Below are positions 1 to 8,173 of a DNA stretch of 64,000 nucleotides, piece by piece. A program made the translations under genes and the position numbers. The stretch's first letter is position 1. Each line of letters starts with the position of its first letter. Below the pieces are notes generated by a model that worked only from the letters and a program-made list of their open reading frames with translations, ran no database searches and was not told the DNA's origin. Source of the DNA: Streptomyces spongiicola (GTDB taxonomy: Bacteria > Actinomycetota > Actinomycetes > Streptomycetales > Streptomycetaceae); assembly GCF_003122365.1 (NCBI RefSeq), contig NZ_CP029254.1:2367001-2431000 (forward strand), read 5' to 3'.

Positions 1-490
1 GCGGGTTGTCGTAGCGGGTCGCCTCCAGCTCCGCCAGCCAGTCGGGCCAGACCATGCGCAGGACCACGGCCTCGAGGTTGCGGTCCGGGTTGCCGTTCTG
101 CGTGTACATGGGGAAGACCACCAGGTGCTGCAGGCCGTCCACCCGGTCGGCGGCGGGCTGGAAGGCCAGCAGCGAGTCGAGGAAGTCCGGCACGGCGAAG
201 CCGCCGTCGGCCCACTTGCGGAGATCGGCGACGAGCGCACGGTGGTACGCGGCGTCGTGCGGAAGCAGCGGGGAGAGTTCCTCCACGGCGGCGGTCACAC
301 GCTCGACGGCGTACTCGGCGGCGGCGGGCACCGGGGCGCCCTCAGCGTCGAAGTCGATGGAGCCGTCCTTGGACTGCCAGGGCCTGATCTCCTCGACGGC
401 GTCCCTGAGCTTCCGCCACGCAGGATGCTCGACCACCGCCGTGGCCGTCGCCGCGTCCGCCGCAGCGTTCTGCACAAGAGTTTCCGTCAT
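1..490 (-). CDS. DUF6421 family protein (N-terminal part, cut by window edge)
   Basis: The minus-strand frame is open from an ATG at 490 to the window edge, so only the first ~163 residues are seen and the C-terminus lies outside. The motif HPAWRKLRDAVEEIRPWQSK followed by DGSIDF, and later VVFPMYTQNGN, are what I recognise from the DUF6421 family of Streptomyces; its biochemical role is unknown. The start is well supported: GGAGGAAG sits about 6 nt upstream. A 10-bp inverted repeat lies in the promoter (504-550). It is divergently arranged from the phosphodiesterase gene at 950. Confidence 0.75.
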   Translation of the reverse strand, partial: MTETLVQNAAADAATATAVVEHPAWRKLRDAVEEIRPWQSKDGSIDFDAEGAPVPAAAEYAVERVTAAVEELSPLLPHDAAYHRALVADLRKWADGGFAVPDFLDSLLAFQPAADRVDGLQHLVVFPMYTQNGNPDRNLEAVVLRMVWPDWLAELEATRYDNP

Positions 491-503
491 GTCACTTCCT
501 CCA

Positions 504-550
504 CGGGAGAACCTCGCGTCAAGACACCGTATCTATGCCCGGTTCTCCCG
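504..550. promoter_or_regulatory. 10-bp inverted repeat upstream of the DUF6421 gene
   Basis: CGGGAGAACC (504-513) and GGTTCTCCCG (541-550) are perfect inverted copies separated by 27 nt. They flank the likely minus-strand promoter; on that strand a TAGATA hexamer lies between the arms. A dimeric regulator, or a pair of sites, is inferred. No regulator gene is adjacent. Confidence 0.45.
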
Positions 551-949
551 CACAAGGGGAACCTTGGGAAATTATCCTGCCCCACCTCATGGTCACCGCA
601 AATTTTTCTGTGACCTAGGCCATACGGAACGATGGCTGCGGCGATCCGGGGAGGAGCGCCCCGGGACCGCGGCCGCCCCGGCAGGCACCGCCGGCACCGT
701 CAAGACCCGGAGGACTCGCCCACGCCCGAGTGAGCCGGCGACGGGCCGCGGGGCCGGAAGACCGCCTTCCCCCAAGCCCCGGACCTTATGCACGACCGGT
801 TACGGCCGTGTCGGAGACCACTAGGCTGCGGCCGTGCCGCGCGGCGCCGGCAGCCACCACACGGGCCGCGCGGGGCGGCTGCCGGCGCCGCGCGGGAGCC
901 GCGAACGAGAACGGCCCGAGCCCGACACATCGACGGAAGCGAGAAGATC

Positions 950-1633
950 TTGAGTTTCCTCACCATCGGTCATCGCGGGGTCATGGGTGTCGAACCGGAG
1001 AACACCCTGCGTTCCTTCGTCCGGGCGGAGCGGGCGGGGATGGACGCGATCGAACTGGATCTCCATCTCAGCAAGGACGGCGCGCTGGTCGTCATGCACG
1101 ACGCCGATGTGGACCGCACGACCGACGGCACCGGGCCGATCGCCGAGAAGACCCTCGAGGAGCTGCGGGAGCTGGACGCCGGCCAGGGCGAGCGCATCCC
1201 GGTCTTCGAGGAGGTGCTGGACGCGGTGTGCCTGCCGCTCCAGGTCGAGATCAAGGACGCGGCCGCGGCGCGGGTGCTCGCGGACGTCGTGGTCAAGCGC
1301 GAGCTGGTGGACCGGATCGAGGTCACGTCGTTCCAGGACGACGCCGTGAGGGAGATCAACGCACTGGTGCCAGGAGTGCGCACGGCTCTCGTCGCCAGCC
1401 GCTGGGGCAGTGACATCGTCGAGCGCGCCCAGGCCGTCGGCGCTCCCGCGCTGGCGCTCAACATCCGCCGGCTGACCCTGGAGACCGTGGAGCACGCCCA
1501 CGGCGAGGGCCTCAGAGTCATCGGGTGGGTCGTCAACACACAGGACCATCTGCGGCTGGTGCGCGCCCTCGAACTCGACGGCGCCACCACCGACTTCCCC
1601 GAGATCCGGCGCACCGGCCGCTTCACGGCCTGA
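950..1633 (+). CDS. Glycerophosphodiester phosphodiesterase
   Basis: A 227-residue protein that should hydrolyse glycerophosphodiesters to an alcohol and glycerol 3-phosphate (GDPD family, TIM barrel). Family signatures are visible: GHRG at residues 7-10, PENTL at 16-20, IELDLHLSKDG at 34-44 (metal-ligand acids) and VVMHDADVDRTT from 47, then an EIKD acid pair and the C-terminal VNTQDHLRLV segment. No signal peptide is seen, so it is probably cytosolic. I chose the TTG at 950 because GAAGCGAG lies just upstream and the fold starts immediately; upstream in-frame sequence is non-conserved Arg-rich filler. Confidence 0.88.
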   Translation: MSFLTIGHRGVMGVEPENTLRSFVRAERAGMDAIELDLHLSKDGALVVMHDADVDRTTDGTGPIAEKTLEELRELDAGQGERIPVFEEVLDAVCLPLQVEIKDAAAARVLADVVVKRELVDRIEVTSFQDDAVREINALVPGVRTALVASRWGSDIVERAQAVGAPALALNIRRLTLETVEHAHGEGLRVIGWVVNTQDHLRLVRALELDGATTDFPEIRRTGRFTA

Positions 1634-1697
1634 CGGCGGGCGCCCCGGGACCCGCCCGCGGGCCCGCGGGCCCGGGCCCGGGCCCGGCCACCGGCTC

Positions 1698-1737
1698 GGC
1701 GGGCAGGCGGGCAGGCGGGCAGGCGGGCAGGCGGGCA
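1698..1737. repeat. 8-bp tandem repeat GGCGGGCA, five copies
   Basis: Five perfect copies of GGCGGGCA lie between the convergent phosphodiesterase and acetyltransferase genes. The span is short, GC-rich and non-coding, and looks like a slippage-prone microsatellite. I see no terminator with a T-tract here. Confidence 0.85.
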
Positions 1738-1759
1738 GGCCAGGATCCCGGCCTGGAGG

Positions 1760-2329
1760 TCAGCGGCCCGGCACCGGGGCCTCCAGGTCCTTCACCAGCA
1801 GTTCGAACCGCAGATCGTCCCGGCGCGGAAGCCCGAAGCGCTCGTCGCCGTACGGGAACGGTGTCATCCGTCCCGTACGGCGGTACCCGCGCCGCCCGTA
1901 CCACGCGATCAGCTCCTCGCGCACCGAGATCACCGTCATGTGCATCTCCGTGACGCCCCAGTCCTCCCGCACGACGCGCTCGGCCTCGGCGAGCACCCGC
2001 CGCCCGAGCCCCCCGCCCTGGAGTCCCGGGCGCACGGCGAACATCCCGAAGTACGCCGCTTCTCCGCGGTGTTCGAGCTGGCAGCAGGCCACGAGCTCGT
2101 CCCCGCGCCGCACCGCGAGGAGCCTGCTCCCGGAAGTCGCGATCACCTGGCGCACGCCCTCCGCGTCGGTGCGCTGCCCGTCCAGGAAGTCCGCCTCGGT
2201 GGTCCAGCCGGCCCGGCTGGAGTCCCCGCGGTAGGCCGACTCGATCAGGTCGACCAGGGCGGGCACGTCGGAAGGGGTCGCGTCGCGGTAGGACAGCTGC
2301 ACCGGGTCCCGGGGCGGGGCGGTCTCCAT
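1760..2329 (-). CDS. GNAT family N-acetyltransferase
   Basis: A 189-residue acyl-CoA-dependent N-acetyltransferase; the substrate cannot be told. It starts with the beta-strand YRDATPSDVPALVDLIESAY, and the acetyl-CoA-binding loop is FAVRPGLQGGGLGRRVL (the Q/RxxGxG/A motif), followed by MHMTVISVREELIAWYGRRGY and RTGRMTPFPYGD. This C-terminal layout resembles small-molecule or amino-acid type GNATs. I chose the ATG at 2329 because upstream in-frame sequence is an Arg-rich extension without homology signal. It converges on the gene ending at 1633 and is divergent from the VOC gene at 2494. Confidence 0.85.
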   Translation of the reverse strand: METAPPRDPVQLSYRDATPSDVPALVDLIESAYRGDSSRAGWTTEADFLDGQRTDAEGVRQVIATSGSRLLAVRRGDELVACCQLEHRGEAAYFGMFAVRPGLQGGGLGRRVLAEAERVVREDWGVTEMHMTVISVREELIAWYGRRGYRRTGRMTPFPYGDERFGLPRRDDLRFELLVKDLEAPVPGR

Positions 2330-2493
2330 GGGGCGGGTCTCCGTTCTGCTCTTCGCCGTCCGCCGGCGGGCTCTCCGCACGGTCCGGCAGTGGCGCGGCG
2401 GACGCACGCGGCGGCGGTCGGGCGGGGTCGGCCGCGGGCGGGCCGTCCGCGGCCGACCCTAGCGCGACGCTCCGGCGGTCTACCGTGGTGGCC

Positions 2494-2880
2494 ATGATGC
2501 ACGTGCTGAGCAGCCGCGTCCTGCTGCGGCCGACCGATCCCGAACGGTCCAGGCGGTTCTACGAGGACGTCCTGGGCCTCCAGATCTACCGCGAGTTCGG
2601 TACCGGGCCCGACCGCGGCACGGTCTACTTCCTCGGCGGCGGCTTCCTGGAGATCTCCGGACGGTCCGGCACCCCGCCGGCCCCCGGCCTCTCGCTGTGG
2701 CTCCAGGTGTCGGACGCCAAGGCGGCCTACGGCCATGTGCTGGCGCACGGAGCCGTCGTCGACAGACCGCCGCGGCGCGAGCCCTGGGGGCTCGTCGAGA
2801 TGTGGCTGACCGACCCGGACGGGGTGCGGATCGCGGTGGTGGAGGTGCCCGAGGACCACCCGCTGCGCCACCGGCCCTGA
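2494..2880 (+). CDS. VOC (glyoxalase/bleomycin-resistance) family protein
   Basis: A 128-residue single VOC domain. The two beta-alpha-beta-beta-beta modules are visible: RVLLRPTDPERSRRFYEDVLGL at the start, YFLGGGFLEIS in the middle, and WGLVEMWLTDPDGVRIAVVE at the end, where the last acid in VVE is the usual metal-ligand position. VOC proteins act as metal-dependent lyases, dioxygenases or antibiotic-binding proteins; nothing here fixes the substrate. Tandem ATGs at 2494 and 2497 are both possible starts. Confidence 0.82.
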   Translation: MMHVLSSRVLLRPTDPERSRRFYEDVLGLQIYREFGTGPDRGTVYFLGGGFLEISGRSGTPPAPGLSLWLQVSDAKAAYGHVLAHGAVVDRPPRREPWGLVEMWLTDPDGVRIAVVEVPEDHPLRHRP

Positions 2881-3020
2881 CCCAAGCCACCGGCCCTGAT
2901 CCGGGGCCGGCCGTGATCCGGGCCACCGGGCCTGATCCGGGGCCGGGCCTGACCCAAGCCACCGGCCCTGATCCGGGGCCGGGCCTGATCCGGGCCACCG
3001 GGTCTGATCCGGGCCACCGG
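2881..3020. repeat. Degenerate ~36-bp tandem repeat
   Basis: About four imperfect copies of a unit built from GCCACCGGCCCTGATCC followed by GGGGCCGGGC directly follow the VOC stop codon and run towards the M56 protease promoter. The array stays open in several frames, which creates long spurious ORFs. I see no conserved protein in it. Confidence 0.8.
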
Positions 3021-3131
3021 GCCGTGCGCACCGCCGGTGCCACCCCGCCGGTCCGCGGCGCGCCGTGGCGTACGTCACTTGCCGGGTGAAGGCGTACCCG
3101 TGGGTAGCGCGGCGCTCATACCCTGGTGCCC

Positions 3132-4067
3132 ATGTTGGTCTCCCTCGCGCTGCTGTCGCTCGGCGCACTGGCCGCCGTCGTCGCACCGCGGCTGATGTCG
3201 AGGGCCGAGTGGCCGGAGCGCGAGCCGGTGGTGGCCCTGTGGGTGTGGCAGTGCGTGGTCGCGGCGGTGCTGCTGAGCTTCGGGCTCTCCATGACCATCA
3301 GCGCGGCGGCCGCCTGGCAGGCGGTGCGGGGCCCGGTCTTCGCGCCCGCGCCGAGTGCCGTCGTCGAGGCGTACGCGCTGGGTGCGGGCGGTCCGTGGTC
3401 CGCCGTGCTGGCCGTCGTGCTGGCCTGCGCGGGGCTGTGGAGCGGCGCGATGCTCACCCGGGAGATCCACCGGGCGCACGCGCGGCGCAAGCGGCGCAGG
3501 GCGGAACTCCTCGTACGCGCGCCCCTGTTGCCCGGGGAGGACCCGGGTCACGATCCGGTGGTGGTGCTGGAGGGCGAGCGGCCCGACGCGTGGTGGCTGC
3601 CCGGGGCCGCACCCCAGCTGGTCGTCACCACGGCCGCCCTCCGGCGCCTGAAGGGCCGTCAGCTCGACGCGGTGCTCGCCCATGAGCAGGGCCACGCCAA
3701 AGCCCGCCACGACTGGCTGCTGCACTGCTCGGCGGCGCTCGCCAACGGTTTCCCCCAGGTCCCGGTCTTCGCCGCGTTCCGCGACGAGATGCACCGGCTG
3801 GTCGAACTCGCCGCCGACGACGTCGCCTCGCGCCGGTTCGGCCGGCTCACGATCGCCCTGGCGCTGGTCGAACTCAACGAACACCGCGGAGCCTTCGGGC
3901 CCCGCCCCGCCCCCGACGCCCAGCTCCACCACCGGGTCAACCGGCTGCTCGCCCCGGTGCCCCGGCTCACGGCGGGCAGGCGGCTGCGGCTGACCGCGGC
4001 CGCGGCCCTGGTGCCCGTCGTACCGCTGCTGGTGGCATTCGTGCCGGGTCTGAGCGCTTTGGCGTAA
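3132..4067 (+). CDS. M56-family membrane zinc metalloprotease
   Basis: A 311-residue BlaR1/MecR1-like membrane protease without a sensor domain. Three hydrophobic segments (residues 1-20, 33-60, 88-108) precede a cytosolic catalytic region with HEQGH at 184-188 (zinc ligands and catalytic Glu) and a downstream ELAADD acid that would supply the third ligand. A last hydrophobic segment ends the protein. In Streptomyces such proteins often pair with a BlaI/MecI repressor, but none is adjacent here. ATG at 3132 is preferred; a GTG two codons earlier is also possible. Confidence 0.85.
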   Translation: MLVSLALLSLGALAAVVAPRLMSRAEWPEREPVVALWVWQCVVAAVLLSFGLSMTISAAAAWQAVRGPVFAPAPSAVVEAYALGAGGPWSAVLAVVLACAGLWSGAMLTREIHRAHARRKRRRAELLVRAPLLPGEDPGHDPVVVLEGERPDAWWLPGAAPQLVVTTAALRRLKGRQLDAVLAHEQGHAKARHDWLLHCSAALANGFPQVPVFAAFRDEMHRLVELAADDVASRRFGRLTIALALVELNEHRGAFGPRPAPDAQLHHRVNRLLAPVPRLTAGRRLRLTAAAALVPVVPLLVAFVPGLSALA

Positions 4068-4100
4068 CCGCCGAGGGGGATCGGGGGCAGGATCCTGCCC

Positions 4101-4823
4101 ATGCGTCCCCCCACCCCCACGCGCATCCCGCACCGCCTCTCGCCGGAGTCGCGGATTCCGGTCCCCTGGGCGCGCGCCGCCTCGCTGACCGCCCTGTGCG
4201 CCGTGCTCCTGCTGGTGGCCGTGTCCGTCGGCTGGGCCCCGCTGCTGTCGGTCGACCGTTCGATCGCGACCGCGCTGCACGGGTCCGCGCGGGCCGATCC
4301 GGGGTTCACCCAGGTGAACCGGGTCCTCAGCGACTGGGTGTGGGACCCCTGGACGATGCGCGCCCTGGTGGTCTCGGCGGTCGTCGTCCTGCTGCGGCGG
4401 GGCGAGAGCCTGGCGGCCCTGTGGGTCGCGGCGGCGAGCCTGCTGGGCTCGGCCGTACAGCAGGCCCTCAAGGCCCTGGTGGGGCGGCCGCGCCCGGTCT
4501 GGGCGGACCCCGTGGACTCCGCCCACTACGCCGCCTTCCCGTCCGGCCACGCGATGACGGCTGCCGTGACCTGCGGGCTGCTCCTGTGGCTGCTGGCACG
4601 CGTCGGGACCGGGACGGGACCGCGTCGGACGGCGGCCCTGCTGGCGGTGGTCTCGGTGCTGGGCGTGGGCTTCACCAGGCTCTACCTGGGTCTGCACTGG
4701 TTCTCGGACGTCCTCGCCGGCTGGCTGCTCGGGGCCTGCCTGGTGGCTGTGGCGGCCGGCTCGTACGAGCGGCTGGCAGCGCACCGGGGGCCCTGGCACC
4801 CCGAGGGGAACGTGCGCCCTTGA
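4101..4823 (+). CDS. PAP2-family membrane phosphatase
   Basis: A 240-residue integral membrane phosphatase of the PAP2/undecaprenyl-pyrophosphatase superfamily. All three catalytic boxes are present: KALVGRPRP (124-132), PSGH (147-150, the phosphate-activating His) and RLYLGLHWFSD (193-203, the nucleophilic His with its Asp). Five or six hydrophobic helices surround them. The likely role is dephosphorylation of a lipid phosphate or pyrophosphate at the membrane. It starts 33 nt after the M56 gene and may be co-transcribed with it. Confidence 0.88.
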   Translation: MRPPTPTRIPHRLSPESRIPVPWARAASLTALCAVLLLVAVSVGWAPLLSVDRSIATALHGSARADPGFTQVNRVLSDWVWDPWTMRALVVSAVVVLLRRGESLAALWVAAASLLGSAVQQALKALVGRPRPVWADPVDSAHYAAFPSGHAMTAAVTCGLLLWLLARVGTGTGPRRTAALLAVVSVLGVGFTRLYLGLHWFSDVLAGWLLGACLVAVAAGSYERLAAHRGPWHPEGNVRP

Positions 4824-4854
4824 ACCAGGCCCCCGGCCCCGGGAGGATCGCCGC

Positions 4855-5553
4855 ATGGCGATCAAAGGCGTGCTCTTCGACTTCTCGGGAACGCTCTTCC
4901 GGATCGAGTCCGTCACGGACTGGCTGCGAGCCGCCCTCGACGAGACGGGCGTCTCCGTCGGCGAGGACGCGTTCGAGCGCTACGCCCGCGAGCTGGACGC
5001 GGCCGGGGCGCTGCCCGGCGGCTCCGTACCCGAGCTGATCCCGGAGGCGCTGGCCGATCTGTGGTGGACGCGCGATCAGGACGGCCGGCGGCACCGGGAC
5101 GCCTATGTGGGCCTCGCCCGCCGTGTGGCGCTGCCGGACCCCCGGCTCTACGACGCCCTCTACGAGCGGCACAAGGCCCCCTCCGCATGGCGGCCGTACC
5201 CGGACGCCGCGGAGGTGCTCGGCGAGCTGCGGCGGCTCGGCACCGGCGTGGCGGTGGTCAGCAACATCGGCTGGGACCCGCGGCCGGTGTTCCGGGCGCA
5301 CGGGCTGGACGGGTATGTGGACGCGTACGTGCTGTCCTACCGCCACGGGGTGCAGAAACCGGACGCGCGGCTGTTCCGGGCGGGCTGCGAGGCGCTGGGG
5401 CAGGAGCCCCGGGACGTGCTCATGGTCGGCGACGACCGGCGCGCGGACGGCGGGGCGGCCCGGCTGGGCTGCGCGGTGCACTTCGTGGACCATCTGCCGG
5501 TCGAGGAGCGGCCCGCGGGGCTTCGTCCGGTGCTCGGACTCGTGGCGGCCTGA
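4855..5553 (+). CDS. HAD-superfamily hydrolase
   Basis: A 232-residue HAD hydrolase with a helical cap. Motif I is LFDFSGTL with nucleophile Asp9; the usual second Asp (general acid) is Ser11, as in dehalogenase- or phosphonatase-like members rather than classical phosphatases. Motif II is VVSNIGWD, motif III lies in VQKPDARLF, and motif IV is MVGDDRRADGGAA. It starts 31 nt after the PAP2 gene with GGGAGGATCGCCGC upstream of the ATG, so operon membership is likely. The substrate is unknown. Confidence 0.83.
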   Translation: MAIKGVLFDFSGTLFRIESVTDWLRAALDETGVSVGEDAFERYARELDAAGALPGGSVPELIPEALADLWWTRDQDGRRHRDAYVGLARRVALPDPRLYDALYERHKAPSAWRPYPDAAEVLGELRRLGTGVAVVSNIGWDPRPVFRAHGLDGYVDAYVLSYRHGVQKPDARLFRAGCEALGQEPRDVLMVGDDRRADGGAARLGCAVHFVDHLPVEERPAGLRPVLGLVAA

Positions 5554-5589
5554 AGCCGGACGGCCGGGGCGGCGTGCCGGCGGTCGGCC

Positions 5590-5670
5590 CGGACAGGGGA
5601 GCTGGGACCGCGGAGCCGGGCAGGGGAACTGGGGCCGCTGAGCCGGGCAGGGGAGCTGGGACCGAAGAGC
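5590..5670. repeat. 27-bp tandem repeat, three copies
   Basis: Three near-identical 27-bp units (CGGRCAGGGGARCTGGGRCC plus 7 nt) begin at 5590, 5617 and 5644 in the space after the HAD gene. The region 5554-5830 otherwise shows only GC-rich filler leading into the TetR promoter. Confidence 0.82.
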
Positions 5671-5830
5671 CGGCCAGCCGGCGCGGAAGCCGCGCCCCGG
5701 GCACATGTGATCCGGGGCGCGCCCCGGGCGGAACGGGACGGGCCGGGCGATCCCCCGCGTCGCCCGGTCCGTCCGGTCCACCCCGCTGACCAGGCGCACC
5801 GGCGCCCCGCAGCGTACCCGCGCTGAGTAT

Positions 5831-5847
5831 ACTGGCTCCGAGCCAGT
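5831..5847. promoter_or_regulatory. 17-bp perfect palindrome, likely TetR operator overlapping a -10 box
   Basis: ACTGGCTC-C-GAGCCAGT is perfectly symmetric (8-bp arms, 1-nt centre) and ends 18 nt before the TetR start codon. TATACT at 5828-5833, a good -10 hexamer, overlaps its left edge. This is the expected geometry for autorepression by the adjacent TetR protein. No convincing -35 was found. Confidence 0.7.
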
Positions 5848-5864
5848 CAACGCAGGAGTCAAGC

Positions 5865-6626
5865 ATGTCCCCGCGGAGCGCATCGGTCAATGAAGAGCTC
5901 CGTCGGCGTTCCCGCGAACGTCTCCTCCAGGCGACGGTCGAACTGGTCGGGGAGCGCGGCTACGAGGCGACGACGCTCGGCGACATCGCCGACCGGGCCG
6001 GCTCGGCCCGGGGACTGGTCTCGTACTACTTCCCCGGCAAGCGCCAGTTGTTCCAGTCGGCCGTGCACCGGCTGATGCACCGCACGCTGGAGGAGGCGCT
6101 GGAGCGTGAGCCGCGCACCGCCGACGGGCGGGAGCGGCTGGCCCGCGCGGTCGACGCGATCCTGGGTCTCGCGGTGGACCGTCCGGTGCTGATGCGCGCG
6201 CACATGGCGGGCATCCTGCAGGCCGAGGGGTTCGTCCGGTGCCCCGAGCAGCAGCACCTGGCCGCTCTGCTGCGCGACACCGTCGAGCGGTACGGGTCCC
6301 CGGACGTGGACGCCGACTACCCGCTGCTGCGCGCGCTGCTGATGGGCGCGGTCTTCGCGGTGGCGCTGCCGGGCGCGCCGATGCCGCGCACCCGGCTGCG
6401 TGCGGAGCTGTTCCAGCGGTACGGGCTGGACTGGCGGCTCGGCTTCCCTCCGGGCGGGGAAGCGCCCGGAGGGACCTCGCACGGAGGTGCGGGCCGGTCC
6501 GCCGGCGGGGCGGCCCGTGAGGGGGTGTCACCGGGGCGGCGGGCGCGGGCGCCCGCCGGGGAGGCCGTGCCGCCCGCCGGGGCGGCACCGCGGGAGTGCG
6601 GTCAGCCGCCGGAGCGGTCGAGGTAG
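5865..6626 (+). CDS. TetR/AcrR-family transcriptional regulator
   Basis: A 253-residue regulator. The N-terminal helix-turn-helix is clear: RERLLQATVELVGERGYEAT, then TLGDIADRAGSARGLVSYYF with the recognition helix at about residues 44-54. A ligand-binding domain follows to about residue 200. The last ~55 residues are Gly/Ala/Pro/Arg-rich and look like an unstructured extension, so the ancestral stop may have been earlier. The 3' end overlaps the convergent LVIVD gene by 25 nt. Autoregulation through the palindrome at 5831-5847 is inferred. The ligand is unknown. Confidence 0.85.
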   Translation: MSPRSASVNEELRRRSRERLLQATVELVGERGYEATTLGDIADRAGSARGLVSYYFPGKRQLFQSAVHRLMHRTLEEALEREPRTADGRERLARAVDAILGLAVDRPVLMRAHMAGILQAEGFVRCPEQQHLAALLRDTVERYGSPDVDADYPLLRALLMGAVFAVALPGAPMPRTRLRAELFQRYGLDWRLGFPPGGEAPGGTSHGGAGRSAGGAAREGVSPGRRARAPAGEAVPPAGAAPRECGQPPERSR

Positions 6627-8113
6627 TCCGGCTGGGTCTGCACGTTGAGTTCGCGCATCCGCACGCGCTTGGCCGGGTCGGTGCGCCGGTCGTCGAGCTT
6701 CAGCACGTCGAGGCCCTTGGTGATGTCGTTCGAGTAGATGTGGCCGTTGTAGTAGTACGCGGACCAGGAGCCGCCCGTGGCCGCCGTGTCGGTGGAGAGC
6801 GGGCCGCGTTCGAAGTAGGCGATCTCCCTGGGCCTGGTGGAGTCGGTGAACTCCCACACCGACACGCCGCCCTGATACCAGGCCTGGACCATGATGTCGC
6901 GGCCCTTCACCGGGATCAGCGAGCCGTTGTGGGCCACGCAGTTCTCGGTGGGGGCCTGGTGCCGGTCGATCTTGTAGTAGCCGCGGAAGACCAGCTTGCG
7001 CCCGTCGCCCTTGCCGACGATGTCGTAGATGCCGTCGGCCCCGCGGTTCGGGCCCGTCTCCGGATTGCAGGTGGCGCCCCCGCCGCCGCCGAGCTCGTCG
7101 GTGAAGACGACCTTGCGGGCGTCCTGGTTGAACGTCGCGGAGTGCCAGAACGCGAAGTTGACGTTGTCCTGGACCTGGTCGAGGACCTTCGGCCGCTCGG
7201 GGTCGCGGATGTCGAACAGGATGCCGTCGCCCATGCACGCCCCGGCCGCCAGGTCCCTGGAGGGCAGCACGGTGATGTCGTGGCAGCCGGTCGTCTTGGA
7301 GACGCCCGGGTTCACGGGTCCGCCGGGGTTGCCGCCGCCGTCCGGGCCCTCGCCCGGGAACAGCACCGGGAAGCCGACGACCCGTGACTTCTCCGGGGCG
7401 TTGCGCGGCACCTTGATGACGGAGATTCCGTCGTGCGGCGGCCGGCAGTCGGGGAACAGCGCGTTCGGCGAGTACGACGACACGTAGACGTACACGTCGC
7501 GCCGCTCGGGCACCAGGGTGTGGGTGTGCGAGCCGCACGCGGTCTCGACGGCCGCGACGTACCTCGGGTTGCGCTTGTCGCTGATGTCGAAGACCTTGAT
7601 GCCCTCCCACGAGGACTTCTCCGTGGCCGACTGGCTGGTGCTGGCGCAGGAGTCGTCGCTGCGGGAGGAGTCGGTGGAGAGGAAGAGCAGGTTCCCGGAG
7701 ACCGAGATGTCGTTCTGGGCGCCAGGACAGAGCACCTGGGCGACGGTCTTCGGGTCGCGCGGGTTGCGGATGTCGAAGATGCGGAAGCCGTCGTAGTTGC
7801 CGGCGAACGCGTACCTGCCCTGGAAGGCCAGGTCGGAGTTGGTGCCCGGGAGTGCGTCCTTGGGGACGTTGGCGAGATGGCGGATGTTGCCGCTGTGGAC
7901 GACCTCGTCCACAGAGGGAATGTCGCCGCTCCTCGTCAAGGCCTCGGCGGCCGCCGCCTGTTCGGACGAGGGCGTCCTCTCGGCCGGGGCGTCTCCGGGG
8001 TCGGGTGTGGCTGCCGCGGGTCCGGCCGCGAGCAGCGTGGCCAGCAGTCCTGCCGCGGCTGCCGCCGCGCCCAGGCGTCTGCGCCGCACGCTGGTGGTGT
8101 GCAACGGGGTCAC
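6602..8113 (-). CDS. Secreted LVIVD-repeat beta-propeller protein
   Basis: A 503-residue exported protein. The signal peptide is obvious: a twin Arg-rich start (SVRRRRLG), a long Ala/Leu core, then AAGPAAAT. The mature part carries repeated blades of the LVIVD type, for example FAGNYDGFRIFDIRNPRDPK, IKVFDISDKRNPR, GILFDIRDPERPKV and VSVWEFTDSTRPREI. This fold is found in surface or secreted proteins of uncertain role. I chose the GTG at 8113 because GGAGG lies 6 nt upstream. It is divergent from the DUF305 lipoprotein, with 60 bp between starts. Confidence 0.85.
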   Translation of the reverse strand: MTPLHTTSVRRRRLGAAAAAAGLLATLLAAGPAAATPDPGDAPAERTPSSEQAAAAEALTRSGDIPSVDEVVHSGNIRHLANVPKDALPGTNSDLAFQGRYAFAGNYDGFRIFDIRNPRDPKTVAQVLCPGAQNDISVSGNLLFLSTDSSRSDDSCASTSQSATEKSSWEGIKVFDISDKRNPRYVAAVETACGSHTHTLVPERRDVYVYVSSYSPNALFPDCRPPHDGISVIKVPRNAPEKSRVVGFPVLFPGEGPDGGGNPGGPVNPGVSKTTGCHDITVLPSRDLAAGACMGDGILFDIRDPERPKVLDQVQDNVNFAFWHSATFNQDARKVVFTDELGGGGGATCNPETGPNRGADGIYDIVGKGDGRKLVFRGYYKIDRHQAPTENCVAHNGSLIPVKGRDIMVQAWYQGGVSVWEFTDSTRPREIAYFERGPLSTDTAATGGSWSAYYYNGHIYSNDITKGLDVLKLDDRRTDPAKRVRMRELNVQTQPDYLDRSGG

Positions 8114-8140
8114 CTTTTCCTCCCGTGCTTCATCGGTTGA

Positions 8141-8152
8141 GCAGTGCACTGC
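8141..8152. promoter_or_regulatory. Palindrome GCAGTGCACTGC between divergent genes
   Basis: A perfect 12-bp palindrome sits in the 60-bp gap between the LVIVD gene (start 8113, minus) and the DUF305 gene (start 8174, plus). TTGAGC (8137-8142) and TATCGT (8162-8167) could form a weak plus-strand promoter (19-nt spacer) that this site would overlap. A shared regulator is inferred. Confidence 0.4.
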
Positions 8153-8173
8153 CCCCGGCAGTATCGTCTAGAC

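Noticed and set aside
2881..3020. CRISPR-like array.
   Set aside because: Units are contiguous, degenerate and lack unique spacers; no cas genes are present. The same applies to the arrays at 50037 and 63484.
3075..4916. Very long open frame antisense to the M56 and PAP2 genes (613 codons).
   Set aside because: It is a shadow of GC-rich codon bias; it shows no domain, while the plus-strand genes carry catalytic motifs.
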